The notes beneath the pieces were generated by a model. That model did not search any database, had not been told where the DNA came from, and saw nothing but the letters and a program-made list of their open reading frames with translations. Made by a program: the position numbers and the translations under genes. A DNA stretch of 64,000 nt from Thermococcus sp. (lineage in GTDB: Archaea; Methanobacteriota_B; Thermococci; Thermococcales; Thermococcaceae), in assembly GCA_027075325.1 (NCBI GenBank), contig JALTBN010000042.1:1-64000 (forward strand). Direction: 5' to 3'. Below, in pieces: positions 21,911 to 29,997 of this stretch; the stretch's first letter is position 1, and the number at the start of each line of letters is the position of its first letter.

Positions 21911-23872
21911 TCAATGAAGCTCCCTAAACCTCAGCCTAAAGCGTAGCTCCCCCTCCAGCGGCAAGAGAAGCGTGTAGCTGACGCCCTGCTGGATGAAGTC
22001 CCAGCCGCTCTCGCTCTGGCTGAGGGTTTTTATTGGGTACTTCCATACCCTCGCTTTTTTATCGAGCTCTATTCTCGCCCTGCCCATACCGTAGGGGTCG
22101 TTCACTTCGAAGCTATCAGCCTCGAACTCCCCCGGCTCTTCCATCACGCTGTGAACGGCCAGGTTGAGTTCAACGCCGAACAGTGCCCTTGAGTCGCTCC
22201 TCACGGTGTAGTCCACCATGAAGCCGTCCTCGGTAAGCCTCACGGACTTCTCGACGCGGGCTGGCTTTTTAGCAACGCTTCCGTCGCGCTCAAGGGTTAT
22301 CCCGTTCTCAAAGAGACCAAAGTCGTAGGCACCGGTGAGGAAGTCTCCCAGCTCGACATAACGGTTCAACCTGTACTCGTCGAGGGTCGTCTCCGGCTCT
22401 GTGAAGTGATCCTGCAGAAGGGCCCTGAGATGACTGTCGTAAGCTAATTCTCGCCTTATCTCGTCGGGTATCCTCCTGCCGACCTCGTGGATGCTGGCTA
22501 CACCTTCGTTTTCATCTTCCTCTGGTGTGGCAGCCTCCGGAACCTCGTGGTAGTGCTCCCACCGCCTCGCTATAACGTCGTTGTAGTTCACCGCCTTCCT
22601 CTTGGAGGAGAACTCGAAGAGGGCACCGCCGTAGGCAGGCTTGAAGACCGCGTAGAAGTCCTTGTTCTCCAGAAAGACCTCGTCCATTCCATCAAAGTCT
22701 ATGTCCCTAACGAAGCTGCCCATGGGGACGCGGGAGTTGGCCCTTATGATGTTCTCCCAGACGGCCCTGCGGAGGTGCGGGAGGTAAACCCCGCCAAAGA
22801 CGCCGTGCCAGTAGGCGTCGTTGCACTGGGCCTTAAGGATGAACTCCCTCGCCTCCGGATTATCCCGGACGAGCTTGCTAACCATGAGCATCCTCTTGTG
22901 CATGTAGTTGCTCTCAGGATACTTGAAGAAGAAGTTCTTCCAGATGCCACCACGGACGAAGACGCGGTACTTTTCGAACTGGTTCTGCTCCTTAAGCTTC
23001 TCCACGAACTCGACGAAGAGCTTCGCCTGCCTAGCCGGCAGGGACCACTCGCTCATCTCGAAGTAGGAAGCTATCGGGAGGTAGACGAGGCCCCTCGGCC
23101 TGAAGCGGGAGAGGTATTCAGAGTAGAGCATGAGGTTTATTCTCTCGTCGCTGGAAACCCTGTCGAAGAACTCCCTGAGCCAGCACTTCTCGTAGACCCA
23201 CTCATGGGTTCCGGGCCAGACGCCGAACTTCTCACCGTCGTCGTGGAAAACCGCGACCTTGCTCTCGTCCCCGTCGTCGAGGGAGTGGAGGTATTCAAGG
23301 GTCTTCTCGACGGGCCTGAACGGGATCAGATAGCGGAGCTTTTCATCTATCGGGAAGACCGCTATGACCTGTCCGCCGTCCTCGGTGTAGTAGGGCCAGT
23401 AGAGTTCTTCCTTGGAAAGGCCGGCGCTCATGAAATGGTAATCATCTACAATAACGTAATCTATCCCTGCCGCGCGGAGGCTCTTCACGAGCTCCGGCTG
23501 CCAGACGCGCTCGGTGAGCCAGACCCCCTTAGCCTCGTAGCCGAGGTTTTTAGCGAACTCTCTGAGCTTCTCTATCTGGACTATCCTGTCCTCCTTCGGA
23601 ATTGAAGCTAAGACGGGCTCATAGAAACCCGCCACAACTATCTCAAGCTGGCCCTTCTTCACGAGGGAGCGGAGAAGGTCGAGGTGCTCCGGCCTGTTGT
23701 CCAGTATCCACTCGAGGAGCGGGCCGGAGTAGTGGGCTGCGACCTTCATGTTTGGGTAATCCTCCAAGGTTTCCATAAAGGGCCTGTATGAGCGATCGTA
23801 GGCGCTCTCCATCACCCAGCCAAAGTTTCCGAGGGGCTGATGGTTGTGTATACCGAAGACGAAGTTCACCAT
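21911..23872 (-). CDS. GH57 4-alpha-glucanotransferase
   Basis: A 653-residue cytoplasmic enzyme transferring maltodextrin segments between alpha-1,4-glucans. It follows the Thermococcus litoralis 4-alpha-glucanotransferase pattern along its whole length: FGIHNHQPLGNFG at the start, WLTERVWQPE with nucleophile E121, FHDDGEKFG with the acid/base Asp (211-212), WKNFFFKYPESN near 330 and a C-terminal beta-domain. ATG 23872 is preceded by GGTGG, and an in-frame extension upstream has no family similarity. No signal peptide is present. A TrmBL1-type operator and TATA box lie 20-60 bases upstream, indicating control by maltodextrins. Confidence 0.93.
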   Translation of the reverse strand: MVNFVFGIHNHQPLGNFGWVMESAYDRSYRPFMETLEDYPNMKVAAHYSGPLLEWILDNRPEHLDLLRSLVKKGQLEIVVAGFYEPVLASIPKEDRIVQIEKLREFAKNLGYEAKGVWLTERVWQPELVKSLRAAGIDYVIVDDYHFMSAGLSKEELYWPYYTEDGGQVIAVFPIDEKLRYLIPFRPVEKTLEYLHSLDDGDESKVAVFHDDGEKFGVWPGTHEWVYEKCWLREFFDRVSSDERINLMLYSEYLSRFRPRGLVYLPIASYFEMSEWSLPARQAKLFVEFVEKLKEQNQFEKYRVFVRGGIWKNFFFKYPESNYMHKRMLMVSKLVRDNPEAREFILKAQCNDAYWHGVFGGVYLPHLRRAVWENIIRANSRVPMGSFVRDIDFDGMDEVFLENKDFYAVFKPAYGGALFEFSSKRKAVNYNDVIARRWEHYHEVPEAATPEEDENEGVASIHEVGRRIPDEIRRELAYDSHLRALLQDHFTEPETTLDEYRLNRYVELGDFLTGAYDFGLFENGITLERDGSVAKKPARVEKSVRLTEDGFMVDYTVRSDSRALFGVELNLAVHSVMEEPGEFEADSFEVNDPYGMGRARIELDKKARVWKYPIKTLSQSESGWDFIQQGVSYTLLLPLEGELRFRLRFRELH

Positions 23873-23892
23873 TGGCAACCACCCTGCATCAT

Positions 23893-23930
23893 TATCACTA
23901 CTGGTGATACAGAATTGAGGTATAAATACT
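23893..23930 (-). promoter_or_regulatory. Thermococcales glycolytic motif (TrmBL1 operator) and TATA box
   Basis: TATCAC-TACTG-GTGATA at 23893-23909 is a perfect copy of the motif TATCAC-N5-GTGATA. On the minus strand a TATA box (AGTATTTATA, 23920-23930) lies upstream of it. The operator would cover the transcription start of the 4-alpha-glucanotransferase gene, the configuration known for repression by TrmBL1 and relief by maltotriose or maltose. Confidence 0.85.
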
Positions 23931-23997
23931 TTACCTTCCCTAACAGCGGAGGGAAAGATAAAGAGGGGAGGTGGAAGGGAGAAGCGCAAAAGGCACG

Positions 23998-24816
23998 TCA
24001 GGGAGAGAAGCGGGTCATGAAGGCCGCCATTCTAACCGCGTCAATCGTCTCCCCCACGTCGTGGGCCCTTATTATGCTCGCACCGTTCCAGACGGCAATG
24101 GCTGTTGCGGCGAGACTGCCTGGGAGCCTCTCGGAGGGATCCTTCCTCCCGGTTATCTGGCCTATGAACGACTTCCTTGAGACACCAACGAGTATGGGCC
24201 TTCCAAAGATTTTAAGCATGTTCAGGTTGGCCAGCACCTTCGAGTCCCACTCGTACCACGGTGGCCACTCCGGACGGAGAAAGCCTATGGCAGGGTCAAC
24301 CGCTATCTCATCAATGCCGTGTTTTTCAGCTATAACCAGGCTCTCCTGAAGAAGGTCAATAACGGTGTGAATGGGGTCGCTCAGGTTCATGACCTCCCCG
24401 CTGGCACAGACCACAACCGGGACGCTGTATTCTGCCGCGACCTTTACCATTTCAGGATCGCCTTTCAGGCCGGTAACGTCGTTTATCACATCCGCACCGG
24501 CCCGGATGGCCTCCTCCGCTACTCTGGAGCTCGTCGTGTCGATGCTTATTGGAACATCGACGTGATCCCTGACAGTCTTAACTGCCCAGACGGCCCTCTT
24601 TATCTCCTCCTCTACGGAAATCTGGGTTTCAAGGTAGGGGGCAGTGGACTTGGCTCCTATATCAATGAAAGAAGCCCCCTCCTCCACCATCCGAACGGCG
24701 GCCTCAACCAGCTTCACCTCATCGTTCCTGACACTGCCCTTGTAGAAGCTCTCTGGAGAGACGTTTATGACCCCCATAACCTTCGGCTCGTTCAGTTCAA
24801 CACCCGCGAACCTCAT
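23998..24816 (-). CDS. Dihydropteroate synthase-like protein
   Basis: A 272-residue TIM barrel with pterin-binding family signatures: VMGVINVSPESFYKG (~11-25), SFIDIGAKST (~47-56), ISIDTT (~88-93), INDVTG (~110-115), DPAIGF (~166-171), VGVSRKSFIG (~206-215) and IIRAHDV near the end. This is the fold that joins pterin to an aminobenzoate moiety in folate or methanopterin synthesis. Thermococcales make unusual folate-like C1 carriers, so the exact substrate is uncertain. ATG 24816 follows GGTGGGAAC. Confidence 0.8.
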   Translation of the reverse strand: MRFAGVELNEPKVMGVINVSPESFYKGSVRNDEVKLVEAAVRMVEEGASFIDIGAKSTAPYLETQISVEEEIKRAVWAVKTVRDHVDVPISIDTTSSRVAEEAIRAGADVINDVTGLKGDPEMVKVAAEYSVPVVVCASGEVMNLSDPIHTVIDLLQESLVIAEKHGIDEIAVDPAIGFLRPEWPPWYEWDSKVLANLNMLKIFGRPILVGVSRKSFIGQITGRKDPSERLPGSLAATAIAVWNGASIIRAHDVGETIDAVRMAAFMTRFSP

Positions 24817-24859
24817 GTTCCCACCATCCTTATCTGCGGGAAACCTGTTAAAAATGTGC

Positions 24860-25486
24860 TCACAGGACGGAGAGGAGGTAAATGACGAGGGCAACGGCCA
24901 GCTGGTTGGAGAAGTTATCGTCGGGGGGCAGCTCGTAGAACTCAGTCAGCATTCCAGTCAAAGCACCAAAGAACGCCATCACCGGTCCAAGGAGGGGGTA
25001 GATAACCAGGAACGCCGTTGTAAAATACGCGAGGCTGCCTTCAAGGCTCTTCCCGTTCTTAAAGCGATGCCTTCCAAAGCGAACCCCTACTATGGCCGCC
25101 ATCGCGTCTCCCAGCGTCGCCACGGTTATCGCCGCAATGGCCGTGCTTCTGTCAAAGAAGTAGATAACAATCAGGGAGGCAAGGGCAAAGTAGATATGGG
25201 CCGCGACGCCGTCCCGCTCGTGGGAGCGCTCTATCGTATGAACCTGCCTCTCAAGTATCTCCACCCCCGCCACCATGTCGGGATTGATAAGACGGAGCCT
25301 GAGCTTGATTTTATCGCGAAATTCCTCAATTATCCTGAAAGGTTCGAGGACAACGAAGAGCGCGAAGGAAAGGGCCACGAAGGTGAGCGTGAACTCCCTG
25401 CCAAAGGCGATGTAGAACGCGGGGATGGTGAGACCTGTAAGGTGAAGGGCCTTACGGCGCAGTTCCCGCCTTAAGCTCGTGCTCAC
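24860..25486 (-). CDS. Polyprenol (dolichol) kinase / CTP-transferase family membrane protein
   Basis: A 208-residue membrane protein with about six helices. It starts with RRELRRKALHLTGL, the usual RK..H..G pattern of the SEC59/DGK1-like family, and contains GDAMAAIVGVRFGRHRF (~126-142) with KSLEGSLA (~146-153), the CTP-binding signature. It likely phosphorylates a polyprenol or lipid with CTP and may supply dolichyl phosphate for the glycosylation genes elsewhere in the window. The GTG start follows GAGGTGATAAGGC, which lies inside the end of the HAD gene (35-base overlap). Confidence 0.75.
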   Translation of the reverse strand: MSTSLRRELRRKALHLTGLTIPAFYIAFGREFTLTFVALSFALFVVLEPFRIIEEFRDKIKLRLRLINPDMVAGVEILERQVHTIERSHERDGVAAHIYFALASLIVIYFFDRSTAIAAITVATLGDAMAAIVGVRFGRHRFKNGKSLEGSLAYFTTAFLVIYPLLGPVMAFFGALTGMLTEFYELPPDDNFSNQLAVALVIYLLSVL

Positions 25487-26153
25487 GCCTTATCACCTCC
25501 AGCGCTTTCATGAGGTCCTCCACAACGTAGTCCGCATTTTCTGCCTTTCTGTTGCGGAAATAGCCCCGCCTAACCAGGATTCCAGTCCCACCGACTGCCT
25601 TCGCCCCGGCCATGTCGGTCTCGTCCCTATCCCCAACGACGTAGATTTCACGCTCCCTGAAGCGAGAGGCGGCGAGACGGAAGTTGTACGGGCCAAGCTT
25701 GGAGTGCCCGGTTTCCCCGCTTATGATAATGTCATCGAAGAACTCCCCGATTCCAAGGTATTCCACCTTCTTTCTCTGCCATCTCGATGAGGAGTCGGTA
25801 ACGAGAACCACTCTGGCTCCAAGGTTCCTCAGACCCCTGAGGAAGGGCAGTGCATCCGGATAGAGCCTGAGACGGGAGAAGAACTCCTTCTCCACCAGCC
25901 TCAGGACGTCGTCAACGTCTTCCTTGCTGACCTTTGAGTAGACCCTCCCAAAAACGGCCTCAACGAGGTCTCCAAGGTCCATCCTGTGGTAGGCCTCCGA
26001 ACGCTCAAGCTCCCGGTAGCCTCCAGTTAAGATGTAGTACACCATCCGGAGCTTGCCCTTTCCGAGAAGGTGGAGGACCAGCCTGAGAAGGGTTCCTTTT
26101 CCAGCATCCCATGTGTTACAGAGGGTATCGTCAAGGTCCACAATCACCAGCAA
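25452..26153 (-). CDS. HAD-superfamily phosphatase
   Basis: A 233-residue haloacid-dehalogenase fold hydrolase. Motif I is VDLDDT at the start, motif II VTDSS (~114-118), the Lys motif GHSKLGP (~147-153) and motif III VGDRDETDMAGAK (~171-183). A helical C1 cap lies between motifs I and II. The substrate is unknown. No ATG is available at the right place; TTG 26153 has GGTGA four bases upstream and is taken as start, while TTG 26165 would lack a ribosome binding site. The gene overlaps the kinase gene downstream and is likely co-transcribed. Confidence 0.75.
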   Translation of the reverse strand: MLVIVDLDDTLCNTWDAGKGTLLRLVLHLLGKGKLRMVYYILTGGYRELERSEAYHRMDLGDLVEAVFGRVYSKVSKEDVDDVLRLVEKEFFSRLRLYPDALPFLRGLRNLGARVVLVTDSSSRWQRKKVEYLGIGEFFDDIIISGETGHSKLGPYNFRLAASRFREREIYVVGDRDETDMAGAKAVGGTGILVRRGYFRNRKAENADYVVEDLMKALEVIRREHELKAGTAP

Positions 26154-26240
26154 CGTTTCACCCAAAGGTTGTACTCCTGCGATGTTAAAAGTGTGACGGG
26201 GAATGTAAAGTTTAAAAGGGTGGGGAAGTACTGATGAACG

Positions 26241-26486
26241 ATGAAGGGCGAAATCCTCATAGGTTCCGGCATTGTCCTGATACTCATCGGTTTTCTCCTC
26301 GTCTTCGTGGGAAGCCTCATCCTGGCCGCAGGCGGAGAGGGGGACGTCGAAGGCGGCGGCGTGATAATGGTGGGCCCCATTCCCATAATATTCGGAACCG
26401 GGAGGGGAGCGACCGTTGCCACTGTTCTGGCCATCATTTTAATGGTTCTGTGGATTATCGGAGCCCTGCTCCTCAGGAGGGGATGA
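26241..26486 (+). CDS. Small membrane protein, TIGR00304/DUF131 type
   Basis: An 81-residue protein with two helices (ILIGSGIVLILIGFLLVFVG and ATVATVLAIILMVLWIIGAL) joined by a Gly-rich loop containing IMVGPIPIIFGT, the signature of this archaeal family of unknown function. The start follows TGATGAACG. Its stop overlaps the leader of the antiporter gene; the pair is probably one operon. Confidence 0.72.
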   Translation: MKGEILIGSGIVLILIGFLLVFVGSLILAAGGEGDVEGGGVIMVGPIPIIFGTGRGATVATVLAIILMVLWIIGALLLRRG

Positions 26487-26487
26487 A

Positions 26488-27675
26488 GTGGACTTCTTAG
26501 CTGCACTCGCCATCCTCCTCGTCGTAGCCAAGAGCCTGGAATGGCTTCTGGAAAGAGTCGAGATACACCCCATAATAGCCCACGTCAGCGCAGGCGTGCT
26601 CTTAGGGCCGTTCATTCTCAACGCGATCCATCCCGGCGAGCAGCTTGAGGTTCTGGCCCAGTTTGGGCTCATAATGATGATGCTCTACATGGGGCTCACG
26701 AGCAACTTCTCGGCGATAGCACAGAACACCAAGAAGGCGACCGTCGTGGCAGCCATGGGTGTCCTGTTTTCATTCACCTTTGGGTTCCTCACGGTGGAGC
26801 TCTTTGGAAAAGGAACGACGGCTGCAGTATTCGTAGGCGTTGTCCTCGGAAACACAGCCATCGAGGTGACCAGCGGGATACTCGTTAAGGAGAGGGTAAA
26901 GCGTGAGGTATCCTCAATACTAATGGGAGCGGCCTTTGCCGACGACATAATGGCCGTCTATCTGATCGGAATAGTCACGGCTATGACCAGGGGAAACCTC
27001 AATGCGGCTGCCTTTGGTGTACTGACTGTTAAAATATTCGCATTCATCGCGATAATCCTTCTGATATCAGAGCACGTTTTCAAGAGAGCCCACTGGTTCA
27101 AGAACGTTGTCCGCAACCTCAACGTGTTCTTTACGTTCACGCTCATCCTCACCTTCACCCTCGCCATAATAGCGCAGTGGGCAGGCCTCAATCAGATAAT
27201 CGGGGCATATCTGGCGGGACTCACGATAAGCAGACTGCGCGAAAGGAAGGACCCGATGATAGTAACGCGCATAAAGCTCAACGAGCTGATAGAAAACCTC
27301 CAGGTTGTCCTCACGGAGTTTTTCATACCGCTGTTCTTCATCTACGTCGGCCTCATGTTCAACCCGCCGGTGGTCCAGATAAGCTTGGCCCTCATCGTTG
27401 GCCTCTACCTGGCGGCTGTCCTCGGAAAGTTCATTGGCTGCGGCCTCGGTGCCAGGCTCTTCGGCCTGAGCTGGGAAGACTCAGCTCTTGTAGGCATTGG
27501 AATGGGGGGCAGGGGAAGCCTTGAACTGGCCGTTCTTACCTTCGGTCTCAACGCCGGCCTGATAGACCAGGGAATATTCGCGAGCGTCATAACCGTGTCA
27601 ATGCTAACCGCGCTCACGACTCCAGTGTTCTTCAAGTCCTACATCAAAATGCTGAAATCGCGGGCAAAAGCTTAA
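26488..27675 (+). CDS. CPA2-family cation:proton antiporter
   Basis: A 395-residue membrane transporter with ~12 helices of the Kef/NapA type. It begins HPIIAHVSAGVLLGPF (~27-42) and has AAFADDIMAVYLIG (~148-161) with the DD-type ion-binding Asp pair, then a GIGMGGRGSLELA segment (~336-348) near the end. There is no C-terminal TrkA-N domain. It would exchange Na+ or K+ for H+. GTG 26488 follows GAGGGGATGAA and lies one base after the preceding stop. Confidence 0.85.
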   Translation: MDFLAALAILLVVAKSLEWLLERVEIHPIIAHVSAGVLLGPFILNAIHPGEQLEVLAQFGLIMMMLYMGLTSNFSAIAQNTKKATVVAAMGVLFSFTFGFLTVELFGKGTTAAVFVGVVLGNTAIEVTSGILVKERVKREVSSILMGAAFADDIMAVYLIGIVTAMTRGNLNAAAFGVLTVKIFAFIAIILLISEHVFKRAHWFKNVVRNLNVFFTFTLILTFTLAIIAQWAGLNQIIGAYLAGLTISRLRERKDPMIVTRIKLNELIENLQVVLTEFFIPLFFIYVGLMFNPPVVQISLALIVGLYLAAVLGKFIGCGLGARLFGLSWEDSALVGIGMGGRGSLELAVLTFGLNAGLIDQGIFASVITVSMLTALTTPVFFKSYIKMLKSRAKA

Positions 27676-27711
27676 ATTCGAGCTTTGATAGTTAGTTCGG
27701 ACGGTGAGAGA

Positions 27712-28869
27712 ATGTTCCCGAAGAAAGGCGCGAGCGAGGAAGAAGTTCTCAATGAGCTGAGGGCAAAAACTGCCGAAGACCTCACTTTCGACTCAGGAAG
27801 GATTTTGGGGAGTATGTGCACCTATCCCCACCCCTTCGCGGTTAAAATCGTCCGGGAGTTCATTGACAGGAATCTCGGAGATCCAGGCCTTCACGTGGGG
27901 AGTCAGAGGATCGAGAGGGAAGCCGTTGACATGCTGGCCAACCTCCTCGGCCTGGAGAAGGGCTACGGCCACATTGTCTCAGGTGGAACGGAGGCGAATA
28001 TACTGGCTGTGAGGGCCTTTCGAAATTTGAGCGATGCCGAAAAACCGGAACTCATTCTTCCAGAAAGTGCTCACTTCTCATTTATCAAAGCGGGGGAGAT
28101 GCTCGGTGTAAAGCTCGTCTGGGCGAAGCTGAAAAAGGACTACTCCGTCGATGTCCGGGATGTTGAGGAGAAAATCACGGACAACACCATAGGGATAGTC
28201 GGCATAGCAGGAACAACGGGTTTGGGCGTCGTCGATGATATTTCAGCCCTGAGTGATCTAGCTCTGGACTACGGCCTTCCCCTACATGTAGATGCGGCCT
28301 TTGGCGGCTTTGTAATCCCCTTCGCGAAAGAGCTCGGCTACGAGATTCCCGACTTCGACTTCAGGCTCAAAGGTGTCAAAAGCATAACCATAGACCCCCA
28401 CAAGATGGGCATGGTGCCGATACCTGCCGGCGGGATAATCTTTCGCGAGAAAAAGTATGTGGACGCCATAAGCGTTTTTGCACCTTACCTGGCCGGAGGA
28501 AAGATCTGGCAGGCAACGATAACCGGAACAAGGCCCGGTGCGAGCGCTTTGGCGGTTTGGGCGATGATAAAGCACCTCGGCTTCGAGGGCTACAAGGAGG
28601 TCGTTAAGCGAGCGATGGAGCTGAGCAGGTGGTTCGCCGGAGAGCTGAAGAGGATTCCAGGGGTTTACCTTATCCGCGAGCCCGTGCTCAACATAGTCTC
28701 ATTTGGGGCCGAAGAGCTGGAGAGGATCGAGGAAGAGCTGAAGAAGCGCGGCTGGGGGATAAGTGCCCACCGCGGCTACATCAGAATCGTCATGATGCCC
28801 CACGTAAGAAAGGAGCATTTGGAGGAGTTTTTGGGGGATTTGAGAGAGATAACTTCTCGCACACTCTGA
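27712..28869 (+). CDS. mfnA: PLP-dependent L-aspartate/L-tyrosine decarboxylase (MfnA)
   Basis: A 385-residue group II decarboxylase. VSGGTEANILAV (~90-101), HVDAAFGGF (~199-207) and the PLP-binding Lys in SITIDPHKMGM (~228-238) are present. In Thermococcus this family supplies beta-alanine for coenzyme A by decarboxylating aspartate; in methanogens it makes tyramine for methanofuran. Since no methanogen genes are present, the aspartate role is favoured. ATG 27712 follows GGTGAGAGA. The gene stands alone. Confidence 0.87.
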   Translation: MFPKKGASEEEVLNELRAKTAEDLTFDSGRILGSMCTYPHPFAVKIVREFIDRNLGDPGLHVGSQRIEREAVDMLANLLGLEKGYGHIVSGGTEANILAVRAFRNLSDAEKPELILPESAHFSFIKAGEMLGVKLVWAKLKKDYSVDVRDVEEKITDNTIGIVGIAGTTGLGVVDDISALSDLALDYGLPLHVDAAFGGFVIPFAKELGYEIPDFDFRLKGVKSITIDPHKMGMVPIPAGGIIFREKKYVDAISVFAPYLAGGKIWQATITGTRPGASALAVWAMIKHLGFEGYKEVVKRAMELSRWFAGELKRIPGVYLIREPVLNIVSFGAEELERIEEELKKRGWGISAHRGYIRIVMMPHVRKEHLEEFLGDLREITSRTL

Positions 28870-28922
28870 AGGGTAGAGACCTCAAAGAAAATCCAAAACA
28901 AAAGTAGCAAAAGGTCGTTCGT

Positions 28923-29357
28923 TCACTCATCCACGAATGTCTTTGCCAGTGCCAGTTCTAGTCTTTTTCCTTTTGCGCACACCCACTCGCCCTCTGACAG
29001 CCCCTCAACCCTGAAGGGTATTCCCAACACATCAACGACTCCTGAATCATCACTCAAGTACCCGTTTATCCAGTACTCAACCCCCTCCCTCGTAAACGTC
29101 ACTCTAAACTCATAATTCCCCTCCTCACCAGCCCCAACCTCCTCCGCCAGGAGTGCAAACTCGACCATCAAAACCTCCCCATTACGATGAGAGGATTCTA
29201 CAATCTCTCTAAGCTCCCTAGGCACGTAAACCCCGGGAATGGGAATCCCGGGGTTCCGGCCCACCATTTCCCGCTTTATGCCCCGCCTGCGGTGCCGCCT
29301 CACAAGGATCAAAGCCCTCTCCCCGTCGAAGAACACAATCCTGCCAACGGCCTTCAT
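28923..29357 (-). CDS. Unidentified protein downstream of the secreted toxin candidate
   Basis: A 144-residue protein, beta-rich, with a basic patch RRHRRRGIKRE (~20-30) and acidic segments later. No signal peptide, no membrane helix, no recognised domain. Its ATG overlaps the stop of the 200-residue gene by four bases, so the two are translationally coupled. As a small cytoplasmic product behind a secreted nuclease-like protein it could be an immunity protein. This is inference from gene order. Confidence 0.6.
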   Translation of the reverse strand: MKAVGRIVFFDGERALILVRRHRRRGIKREMVGRNPGIPIPGVYVPRELREIVESSHRNGEVLMVEFALLAEEVGAGEEGNYEFRVTFTREGVEYWINGYLSDDSGVVDVLGIPFRVEGLSEGEWVCAKGKRLELALAKTFVDE

Positions 29358-29956
29358 AATGCTCCCTCCCGCGACACTTCCAGGATTTTCACACTCCCAT
29401 CCTCGGGCAAGCCGGTAGAGAACCAGAAGGACGAGACCTCAATAACGTCCCCCACCTTAGGTTTTAGCATCCTGAATTTCTCGGGGGACAACTTAATGTA
29501 AACGGGGATTCCGAGCGAGAAAGTTTCCAGGACGTAATTCCCATAACTGTTTAGTGAAACGAAGTAGCTCCTTCCGATTCTCTTTATCCTGCCCCTGATC
29601 TTTACATCCGTTCTTATGAAGCCCCTCATCATGTTCCATTTGACGCGGGTTTTCTTGCCGTAATACCTTTCCGTTGGGTGATAGTGGGAGTATTCAATGA
29701 GTTCTTCACCTTCAGTGATCTTGAAGGTTTCGGGCACCAGTTCGAGGACGAACTCTACCGGCTTGCGGTTCTCGTAGGATTCCAGGATTTTCGAATGAAG
29801 AGGAATCTCAGTGTTCCTGATCCGGGGCAAAACAACCCCATTCTGGGGAATCAATGCACTGAAGTCCTCATCAAGCACTCCCTGGCACTCCGGGAGATCT
29901 TTGATTATGAGGTCAAGCACTATTCCCCTAACGGGAGTGGGTTTCAGTTCCCTCAT
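29354..29956 (-). CDS. Unidentified protein downstream of the secreted toxin candidate
   Basis: A 200-residue protein. ATG 29956 (MRELKPTPVRG) follows GAGGTGATCTG and is preferred over longer in-frame starts that run into the neighbouring gene. The sequence alternates beta strands and charged loops (for example EYSHYHPTERYYGKKT near 108) and has no signal peptide or helix for the membrane. It overlaps the next gene by four bases and follows the 385-residue secreted protein by 41 bases. I do not recognise it. A role as cognate immunity protein or modifier is possible. Confidence 0.6.
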   Translation of the reverse strand: MRELKPTPVRGIVLDLIIKDLPECQGVLDEDFSALIPQNGVVLPRIRNTEIPLHSKILESYENRKPVEFVLELVPETFKITEGEELIEYSHYHPTERYYGKKTRVKWNMMRGFIRTDVKIRGRIKRIGRSYFVSLNSYGNYVLETFSLGIPVYIKLSPEKFRMLKPKVGDVIEVSSFWFSTGLPEDGSVKILEVSREGAL

Positions 29957-29997
29957 CAGATCACCTCTGTAAAATTGATGGGAGAAAGAAAAATAGT

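Noticed and set aside
22487-23605. Long open frame on the plus strand inside the GH57 gene
   Set aside because: It is antisense to a strongly conserved enzyme; composition (many L, V, E, R) is typical of antisense shadows in GC-rich genes and no ribosome binding site is present. The same holds for 14118-14960, 15393-15863, 53670-54380 and 60573-61169.
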